DNA of 64,000 bases, from the NCBI RefSeq assembly GCF_019132845.1, contig NZ_JAHSPR010000006.1, positions 1-64,000 on the forward strand, read 5' to 3'. The notes under the pieces are model-generated. The model was given only the letters and a program-made list of their open reading frames with translations. It was not told the DNA's origin and made no database searches. The position numbers and the translations under genes were made by a program. Below are positions 54,635-61,653 of this stretch, piece after piece. Numbering within the stretch: the first letter of the stretch is position 1; every line of letters begins with the position of its first letter. Source of the DNA: Advenella alkanexedens. GTDB lineage: Bacteria; Pseudomonadota; Gammaproteobacteria; Burkholderiales; Burkholderiaceae_B.

Positions 54635-56182
54635 ATGGATGAATTAGTTGACCTATCCCGGCTGCAATTTGGTTTGACAGCCCTATACCATTTCCTGTTC
54701 GTGCCGCTCACGCTTGGCATGGTCTGGATTCTTGTTATCATGGAATCCGCCTATGTCATGACAGGCAAGGTTATTTATAAAGACATGACCCAATTCTGGG
54801 GCAAGCTCTTTGGCATCAACTTCGCCCTTGGCGTCACAACCGGTATCACACTGGAGTTCCAGTTCGGTACCAACTGGGCCTATTATTCCCACTACATGGG
54901 GGACATTTTCGGTGCCCCACTGGCGATTGAGGGCTTAATGGCTTTCTTTCTCGAGTCCACCTTTGTCGGCCTGTTCTTTTTTGGCTGGGAACGCATGTCA
55001 CGCAGGCAGCATCTGGTCGTGACCATTTTAATGGCTGTCGGCACCAACCTGTCCGCTTTGTGGATTCTGGTGGCCAATGGCTGGATGCAAAATCCCATCG
55101 GAGCCGAATTCAACTTTGAAAGCATGCGGATGGAAATGGACAATTTCTGGACTGTTGTTCTCAACCCCGAGGCCCAGAACAAATTCGTGCATACGGTTTC
55201 TGCCGGTTATGTAACAGCCGCCATGTTCGTCCTTTCGATTTCCAGCTGGTATCTGCTGAAAAAACAGGACGTTGAATTTGCCAAACGCAGTTTTCGCATT
55301 GCCGCAGCTTTTGGCATTGCCTCCATTCTGTCCGTGATTGTTCTGGGTGACGAATCCGGCTACTCGATTGGCAAAGCCCAAAAAACCAAGCTTGCCGCCA
55401 TTGAAGGCATGTGGGAAACCGAACCGGCCCCTGCCCCATTTACCCTGATTGCCTCGGTCAATGACGCGGAAATGAAAAACAACTGGGAAGTCAAGATCCC
55501 ATGGCTCATGGGCCTGATCGGCACCCGTTCCACCACCGAAGTCATACCCGGCATTCACGATATCATTAAGGAAAACCATGCTCGCATCGAGTCTGGCCAG
55601 CAAGCGGTAGTCGCCCTTGACAAACTGCGTGCAAACCGCAATGACCAGCAAGCCATGGATACTTTCCTGAAACACAAGGAAGACCTGGGTTTTGGCCTGC
55701 TGCTTAAACGCTACAGCGCCGATGTCGGCCAGGCCACGCCTGAAATGATTGCCCAGGCTGCCAGAGATACCATTCCTGCCGTCAAACCGCTGTTCTGGTC
55801 ATTCCGTGCCATGGTGGGTCTTGGTTTCTTCATGTTGTTTCTCTTTACGGCCTCTTTCTGGGCTTCCATCAAAGGCAACTTTACCGAAAAAAAATGGTTG
55901 CTGAAACTGGCCCTGTACTCTCTGCCATTGCCCTGGATTGCCTGCGAAGTGGGCTGGTTCGTGGCCGAATTCGGACGCCAACCCTGGACCGTGTATGGCG
56001 TTCTGCCTACCCATCTGTCCGTTTCCACACTTAGCACCAGCTCCTTATGGGGTTCGCTGGCCGGATTCATCGCTTTCTACACCATTTTGTTCGTTGTGGA
56101 AATGTATCTCATGATCCGTTTCTCCAGGCAGGGCCCCGGCAGCCTGGGTACCGGTCGCTATGTTCATGAGCCCAAACACTAA
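54635..56182 (+). CDS. cydA: Cytochrome bd ubiquinol oxidase subunit I CydA
   Basis: 515 residues, inner membrane. Haem ligands line up with E. coli numbering: His19, His186, Met393, plus Glu445 in VAEFGRQPW. The quinol-binding Q loop is the long E. coli type ([21 protein letters not shown] onward), not the short CioA type. Oxidises ubiquinol and reduces O2 without proton pumping, giving high oxygen affinity and resistance to some respiratory poisons. AGGAG nine bases before the ATG. Operon cydA-cydB-cydX. Confidence 0.97.
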   Translation: MDELVDLSRLQFGLTALYHFLFVPLTLGMVWILVIMESAYVMTGKVIYKDMTQFWGKLFGINFALGVTTGITLEFQFGTNWAYYSHYMGDIFGAPLAIEGLMAFFLESTFVGLFFFGWERMSRRQHLVVTILMAVGTNLSALWILVANGWMQNPIGAEFNFESMRMEMDNFWTVVLNPEAQNKFVHTVSAGYVTAAMFVLSISSWYLLKKQDVEFAKRSFRIAAAFGIASILSVIVLGDESGYSIGKAQKTKLAAIEGMWETEPAPAPFTLIASVNDAEMKNNWEVKIPWLMGLIGTRSTTEVIPGIHDIIKENHARIESGQQAVVALDKLRANRNDQQAMDTFLKHKEDLGFGLLLKRYSADVGQATPEMIAQAARDTIPAVKPLFWSFRAMVGLGFFMLFLFTASFWASIKGNFTEKKWLLKLALYSLPLPWIACEVGWFVAEFGRQPWTVYGVLPTHLSVSTLSTSSLWGSLAGFIAFYTILFVVEMYLMIRFSRQGPGSLGTGRYVHEPKH

Positions 56183-56193
56183 GGAGCCAGATT

Positions 56194-57342
56194 ATGGAAA
56201 ACATCATTGATTATGAAATACTGAAATTCATCTGGTGGCTGCTGATAGGCGTCCTGCTGATCGGGTTTACCGTCATGGACGGCCATGACATGGGTGTCGC
56301 CACGCTGCTTCCCTTTGTCGGCAAAAACGATGAAGAGCGCCGTGTCGTCATCAACACGGTTGCTCCTCACTGGGATGGCAACCAGGTCTGGTTCATTACG
56401 GCTGGCGGTGCCATTTTTGCTGCCTGGCCCATGATTTATGCCACCGCATTCTCGGGCTTTTACTGGGCCATGATGGCCGTATTATGGGCGCTGTTCTTCC
56501 GTCCTGTCGGCTTTGACTATCGCAGCAAAATCAACAATACCACCTGGCGCAAAACCTGGGACTGGGGCCTGTTTGTGGGCAGCTTCGTTCCACCGGTCAT
56601 TTTTGGCGTGGCCTTTGGCAATCTGCTGCTTGGCGTGCCTTTCCAATATGACAGCATCCTTAACCCCACCTATTCAGGCAGTTTCTGGGCCTTGCTCAAT
56701 CCCTTCGCCCTGCTTTGCGGTGTGGTTGCCAGCGGCATGGTCACCTTCCACGGCGCCATTTACCTGATGCACCGCACCGAAGACCCGATCCAATCCCGGG
56801 CCAAGACATGGATGACCATCAGTGGCCTGGTAACGGTGATCGGTTTTACCCTGGCCGGAATCTGGGTCGCATTTGGCATTGACGGCTACCGTATTACATC
56901 GGCCATCAACCTGGCTGCCAGCCCCGACCCCTTAACCAAGGAAGTGGTGCGTGAAGCCGGCGCATGGCTGGCCAATTACCAGCGCTGGCCGTTAACCATC
57001 CTGGTGCCTGTCCTGGGTTATGTGGGTATCCTGGGCGCCCTGTGGCTGGCCAAAAGCGGGAAAACTTTTGCCGCGTTCTTTGTTTCCGCGCTTGGCATTA
57101 CCGGCATTATCGGTACCGCCGGCGTTTCCATGTTCCCGTTCATGATGCCCTCATCAAGCCATCTGGCATCCAGCCTTACCGTCTGGGACAGCTCATCCAG
57201 CCATTTCACCCTGTTCGTCATGCTGATTGCGGTTGTCATCTTCATGCCCATCATTATTTTGTATACCCGTTGGGCCTACAGCATCATGAGAGGAAAAGTC
57301 ACCACGGCTTATATTCGTGAAAATGAACATTCCGTTTACTAA
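56194..57342 (+). CDS. cydB: Cytochrome bd ubiquinol oxidase subunit II CydB
   Basis: 382 residues, hydrophobic throughout. FIWWLLIGVLLIGFTVMDGHDMG, PHWDGNQVWFITAGGAIFAAWP, and FRPVGFDYR are CydB motifs. It completes the bd oxidase with CydA and CydX. 11 bases after cydA, with AAGGAG as ribosome binding site. No cydD/cydC genes follow. Confidence 0.97.
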   Translation: MENIIDYEILKFIWWLLIGVLLIGFTVMDGHDMGVATLLPFVGKNDEERRVVINTVAPHWDGNQVWFITAGGAIFAAWPMIYATAFSGFYWAMMAVLWALFFRPVGFDYRSKINNTTWRKTWDWGLFVGSFVPPVIFGVAFGNLLLGVPFQYDSILNPTYSGSFWALLNPFALLCGVVASGMVTFHGAIYLMHRTEDPIQSRAKTWMTISGLVTVIGFTLAGIWVAFGIDGYRITSAINLAASPDPLTKEVVREAGAWLANYQRWPLTILVPVLGYVGILGALWLAKSGKTFAAFFVSALGITGIIGTAGVSMFPFMMPSSSHLASSLTVWDSSSSHFTLFVMLIAVVIFMPIIILYTRWAYSIMRGKVTTAYIRENEHSVY

Positions 57343-57366
57343 ACCATATTTTTACTGGAGTTTGAT

Positions 57367-57480
57367 ATGTGGTATTTTGCCTGGACATTAGGGATTGGCT
57401 TTGCCATCGCCCTGGCCATTCTGAATGCGCTTTGGGGTGAATACGAACCCGATCGCCTGGAACGCAAACAGGAAGGTTAA
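57367..57480 (+). CDS. cydX: Cytochrome bd oxidase small subunit CydX
   Basis: 37 residues, starting MWYFAWTLGIGFAIALA, the CydX signature of a single membrane helix, and ending with a charged tail YEPDRLERKQEG. GGAG seven bases before the ATG and 24 bases after cydB. It stabilises the bd oxidase in the inner membrane. Easily missed because of its length. The terminator at 57521-57549 ends the operon. Confidence 0.93.
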   Translation: MWYFAWTLGIGFAIALAILNALWGEYEPDRLERKQEG

Positions 57481-57520
57481 ACAAATCGTGGCAGGCCAGG
57501 CCGAAAAGGCCACTGCCAGC

Positions 57521-57549
57521 AAAATGGCCGGTTCAAGACCGGCCATTTT
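57521..57549 (+). terminator. Rho-independent terminator of cydABX
   Basis: AAAATGGCCGGT, loop TCAAG, ACCGGCCATTTT: a perfect 12-pair stem 40 bases after the cydX stop. The T run is four bases; could serve the convergent hydrolase gene too. Confidence 0.85.
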
Positions 57550-57576
57550 CAATTTCAACTAAAGTTGAGGCTGTTT

Positions 57577-58401
57577 TTAATAGCGCCTGTTTTCAAGACA
57601 AGGCAGAATATTTCTGACCTGTTGTATTCTTTCTTTTTCCAATACCTTTACCGCCAGCCCCGGCTGGTCGGCACAGCCGGCAACAATACTGCCCATTGGG
57701 TCAATAATCATGCTGTTTCCGGCACAACGCGGCGCTGTCTGCCCTGAAGCCAGCACATAACTGGTATTTTCAATAGCCCGTGCCCTAAGCAGGATTTCCC
57801 AGTGATTTTCCTTGTAAGGCCCGGCAATCCAGGCCGCGCTCACTGAAATGACATCCGCCCCCTTGACCGCCAGGGCACGGGACAGCTCGGGAAAACGAAG
57901 GTCATAGCAATTGACCAGGCCAATCATAAAATCTTTAATCTTGAATAAACCAAGTTCTGAGCCGTCCGCTTTAATGTCTCCCGGCTTGACCTTGTCAGAT
58001 TCCTTGAAGTTGAAAGCATCATACACATGTAATTTGGTATAGCGGACAATCACTTCACCCTGGGCATTCATCACCAGTAACCGGTTGGTAACCCGCTCTT
58101 CTGCCGGATCATCGCTTAAGCTGAGCACGCCCACAATAATATTCATTTGGTGGCTGCGTGCCAGGCCCTGCATATACTCAATAAATGCCGGAGAATGCTG
58201 TTGGGCAATTTCCCTTAAGGTTGGCAAATCAGACCCAAATGAACACATGGCCGCCTCGGGAAACACCAGCAGCTCAACACCCTCCGCAACCGCCTGCAGT
58301 GTCAAGTCATGAATGTATTTTTTATTCGCCGCAATATCATTCACGGCAGGAAATTGGGCCACCGCCACTTTCAGGCGGGAAAAATCAGACGCTAAATTCA
58401 T
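57577..58401 (-). CDS. Nitrilase/omega-amidase family carbon-nitrogen hydrolase
   Basis: 274 residues from the ATG at 58401. Catalytic Glu in VFPEAAMCSFG, Lys in YTKLHVYDAFNF, Cys in VNCYDLRFPEL. C-N hydrolases of this size act on amides such as 2-oxoglutaramate, or deaminated glutathione (Nit1-type). Substrate unproven. Divergent from the YeeZ-like gene. Confidence 0.88.
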   Translation of the reverse strand: MNLASDFSRLKVAVAQFPAVNDIAANKKYIHDLTLQAVAEGVELLVFPEAAMCSFGSDLPTLREIAQQHSPAFIEYMQGLARSHQMNIIVGVLSLSDDPAEERVTNRLLVMNAQGEVIVRYTKLHVYDAFNFKESDKVKPGDIKADGSELGLFKIKDFMIGLVNCYDLRFPELSRALAVKGADVISVSAAWIAGPYKENHWEILLRARAIENTSYVLASGQTAPRCAGNSMIIDPMGSIVAGCADQPGLAVKVLEKERIQQVRNILPCLENRRY

Positions 58402-58456
58402 ATTTCTCACAAATAGTCAGATATCAATGCACTAATTATGCCCCAGAATACCTAAA

Positions 58457-59377
58457 ATGAAGCCAACTTCCCCCTTGAACCGCCCTCTTAACGGAATACA
58501 TGCATTGAATACCACTAAACACATTTTAATTGCCGGATGCGGTAATCTTGGCCTGCGTGCCGCGCATCTGCTACTGCAACAAGGGCATGTGGTTTACGGT
58601 TTAAAAAGAAATCCTCCCGGGCAGCCCATGAATGCCCAAACAACGTCGCCACAAATACAATGGATCCAGGCAGACCTGTGCCAGCCAGACAGCATGCAAG
58701 CCTTGCCTGAAAAAATCAGCGATATTATTTATTGCCCCACGCCCCCACAAAGAACCGAAACCGCCTATCGGGCCATTTTTATCCAGGGTCTGAATAATTT
58801 GCTGGGCGCATTGGACACCACCTGGCTTAAACGCCTTGTTTTCATTTCTTCCAGCGCGGTTTATGGTGAACATCACGGCAATTGGGTGGATGAGAACACG
58901 CCCCTGTTGCCGCTGGGGGTGAATGGCCAGGTTTTGCAAGCAGCGGAACAGCATGTACATGCACTACCTTATGAAACTATCGTCTTGCGGCTGTCCGGTC
59001 TTTATGGCCCTGAAAAGCAACAGCTTCTGGCCAGGATTCGGGCCAGCCAGACCCGGGTGCCTCGCCATGAAACGCATTATGCCAACCGGATTCACATTGA
59101 AGACGCTGCCGCTGCCATTGTTCATTGCCTGGCCTTGCCAACACCAGCCCCCTGTTACCTGGTTAATGACAACACCCCCCTGCCCATTGACGAACTGTAC
59201 GACTGGCTGGCAAACGCCATGCAGGTTCCCTGCCCGCCAGAGGGCGCTCCACCGGCTGGCATTGGCAACAAAAGACTCAGCAATGCATTGCTGCTGGAAA
59301 GCGGCTTTCGCTTGCGCTGGCCCGATACCAAACAGGGGTACTTGGCCTTGTTAAAAGATCCGCCAATACAAATTTAA
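58457..59377 (+). CDS. YeeZ-like NAD-dependent epimerase/dehydratase family protein
   Basis: 306 residues, atypical SDR. ILIAGCGNLGLRAAHLLLQQG is the dinucleotide loop (TKHILIAGCGNLG near 20-33), LVFISSSAVYG has the active-site Ser and Tyr, then LRLSGLYGPEKQQL, YANRIHIEDAA. It resembles E. coli YeeZ, whose function is unknown. No ribosome binding site before the ATG; the N-terminal ~18 residues may be dispensable. Confidence 0.85.
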   Translation: MKPTSPLNRPLNGIHALNTTKHILIAGCGNLGLRAAHLLLQQGHVVYGLKRNPPGQPMNAQTTSPQIQWIQADLCQPDSMQALPEKISDIIYCPTPPQRTETAYRAIFIQGLNNLLGALDTTWLKRLVFISSSAVYGEHHGNWVDENTPLLPLGVNGQVLQAAEQHVHALPYETIVLRLSGLYGPEKQQLLARIRASQTRVPRHETHYANRIHIEDAAAAIVHCLALPTPAPCYLVNDNTPLPIDELYDWLANAMQVPCPPEGAPPAGIGNKRLSNALLLESGFRLRWPDTKQGYLALLKDPPIQI

Positions 59378-59403
59378 AATTAAAAAGTATTTTTTAAAAT
59401 AAA

Positions 59404-61650
59404 TCAGCCTGTCTGATCATCCGGCTTGGCAAGGCGGGCACCTCGTACCTGTATGACAACCGCATCAAGCACCCGGTTTTGCCCGTCCCTGATTTCCAGC
59501 CGATGACGGCCCGGCAAGGGTAACCAGGCATAAGGATTGGCACTGCCCAGATACTGGCCATTCACATACCAGTTCACCGTTTGCGTGACCCGTCCGGCCG
59601 TATTGCCGGCACGCAGCAGCAGACGCTGGCTATCGGCCGGAATGTCAGGATCAAGGGCGATAATGGTGTCATGAGCCGGATGACTGATAAACAGGGACTG
59701 ATCCTGCACCGCCGGCAATGAGCTCGCCAGGGCAACCCGGGAAAGTTCGGTACCCGGCAGAAAGTATTCGGTACGTGAAGGCTCCAGATCCTGTTCAAAC
59801 ACCACCTGTTCGGCCACCACCCCCGCCGGTATGGCAGGCGCCTTGCCAGGCCGGTTCTGATGCAAATATCCCATCACATCATGCCAAATCGGCCCTGCAC
59901 CTGAAACACCGGTAATGTCATACATGCTGGCACCACTGCTATTGCCCACCCAAACCCCAACGGTATAATCCTGCGACCAGCCAATTGTCCAATTGTCACG
60001 CATGTCTTTGCTGGTACCCGTTTTAACGGCGCTCCAGAAAGGCGTACTCAGGGCGCTATCCAACCCAAAGGTGCGGGCCCGCGCCTGGCGATCCGACAGC
60101 ATATGCCCCACAATCCAGGCCGTTGAAGCGGAAATAAGCGGCTCACCTGAAGCAGGCGACAAGTACTCCTCCCCCGGTACGGCCCAGTTTACGTCACTGT
60201 ACCGCCCACCATTGGCCAAGGCCCGAAACGCATTGGTCAGGCTCAGCAAAGATACCTCTGCACTGCCCAGCGCAAGACTGTAGCCGTAGTAATCACCCGA
60301 CTGCGCCAGCGGCAGGCCAAGACGGCTTAACAAATGCTGGAAGGCGTCCGGCGTCACCATGGTCAACGTGCGCACGGCAGGAATATTCAGGGAAGAAGCC
60401 AGGGCCACCCTGACACTGACCCAACCGGAATACTGCCGATCATAATTTTGCGGCACATACAGGCCCGAACCGGTAGCCAGATTGACCGGGCGGTCATCAA
60501 GCAGGGAAGCGGCGGTCAGACGGCCCTGGTCGATAGCCTGCGCATACAGAAACGGTTTGAGGGTTGAGCCCGCCTGACGCAGGGCACGTACATGATCCAC
60601 ATGGGCCGCACTGGCCAGGTCCGCGGAAGAACCAATATAGCTCAGTATGTGACCCGTACGGTTGTCCAGCACGACAACTGCGGCATCATTGGCATTCTGC
60701 TTTTGCAAAGGCTTGAGATTGCGCCGGATGCTTTGCAAGGCATACACCTGCAAATCGCGGTTTAACGTACTGGTAATGGTGTCCGCAACCGCTTGTCCAC
60801 TCGCTTTATACAGGCTCAGCAAATGACTGGCATAATGCGGAGCCAGCACTGGATCATCCAGATGGGCATGTTGTTGATTGGCCAGGTAATATCCAACAAA
60901 ACGTTCTAAATGATCACAATCCCGCGTGAAAGCCTGCCGCTGCAAAATGCCACAGGCACGCAAGGCAACCGTTTTAGCCGATGCATTGGGCGCCCGCAAA
61001 AGGGCAGCCAGCATGGCACCTTCACGGTAATCGATACCCGCAGGATATTTCTGCAACAAGGCACGGGACGCGCTGTCAATACCCGTCAGTTCTCCACGAA
61101 ATGAAACCAGATTCAGATAAGCTTCAAGTATCTGGGCTTTGCTCCAGCTTAGTTCAAGTGCCTGGGCCATGATGATCTGCCGGGCTTTTTGCCGATAGGT
61201 ACGGGTTCGTTTTTGCCGGAAAAGACGTTCATCCAGAAGACCCACCAGCTGCATGCTTAATGTTGAAGCCCCACCACTATGACCTTCAAACAGGCGTTTA
61301 TAAGCCGCCCCCAACAAGGCCTGGGGATCTACCCCGTGATGCGCATAAAACCGCTTGTCTTCAGAAACCAGCAAGGCATCCAGCATGGCTGGGGAAACAT
61401 CATCAATGACGGTCCATTCACCCCGCCGTTCCTGAAAATCCTGTCGCTGCTGCTGCAACAGATGACCCTGAGCATCCAGCAACGCTACATACGACGAGCG
61501 ATAAGCGGCCTTGACCGTTTCAAAAGAAGGCACTTCCTGCTGCGCCACCATAAGGCGCATCAGGAAAAAGGCCAGCGCCATCACCCCTACTGCGCTCATG
61601 GCGCACCAGCCCAGAATGCGCCAGCCACACCGCCCCGATTGCAAACCCAT
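59404..61650 (-). CDS. pbpC: Penicillin-binding protein 1C PbpC
   Basis: 748 residues, inner membrane with the catalytic parts in the periplasm. Cytoplasmic start then one membrane helix (VGVMALAFFLMRL). GT51 glycosyltransferase: SEDKRFYAHHGVD, GHSGGASTLSMQLV. Transpeptidase: Ser362 in AGSTLKP, SLNIPA, and KTGTSKD (543-545). C-terminal BiPBP_C domain (WYVNGQYLG). It starts three bases after the upstream gene stop, as in the conserved yfhM-pbpC operon. Proposed to repair glycan after outer-membrane damage; its peptidase activity in E. coli PBP1C is limited. Confidence 0.95.
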   Translation of the reverse strand: MGLQSGRCGWRILGWCAMSAVGVMALAFFLMRLMVAQQEVPSFETVKAAYRSSYVALLDAQGHLLQQQRQDFQERRGEWTVIDDVSPAMLDALLVSEDKRFYAHHGVDPQALLGAAYKRLFEGHSGGASTLSMQLVGLLDERLFRQKRTRTYRQKARQIIMAQALELSWSKAQILEAYLNLVSFRGELTGIDSASRALLQKYPAGIDYREGAMLAALLRAPNASAKTVALRACGILQRQAFTRDCDHLERFVGYYLANQQHAHLDDPVLAPHYASHLLSLYKASGQAVADTITSTLNRDLQVYALQSIRRNLKPLQKQNANDAAVVVLDNRTGHILSYIGSSADLASAAHVDHVRALRQAGSTLKPFLYAQAIDQGRLTAASLLDDRPVNLATGSGLYVPQNYDRQYSGWVSVRVALASSLNIPAVRTLTMVTPDAFQHLLSRLGLPLAQSGDYYGYSLALGSAEVSLLSLTNAFRALANGGRYSDVNWAVPGEEYLSPASGEPLISASTAWIVGHMLSDRQARARTFGLDSALSTPFWSAVKTGTSKDMRDNWTIGWSQDYTVGVWVGNSSGASMYDITGVSGAGPIWHDVMGYLHQNRPGKAPAIPAGVVAEQVVFEQDLEPSRTEYFLPGTELSRVALASSLPAVQDQSLFISHPAHDTIIALDPDIPADSQRLLLRAGNTAGRVTQTVNWYVNGQYLGSANPYAWLPLPGRHRLEIRDGQNRVLDAVVIQVRGARLAKPDDQTG

Positions 61651-61653
61651 GCC

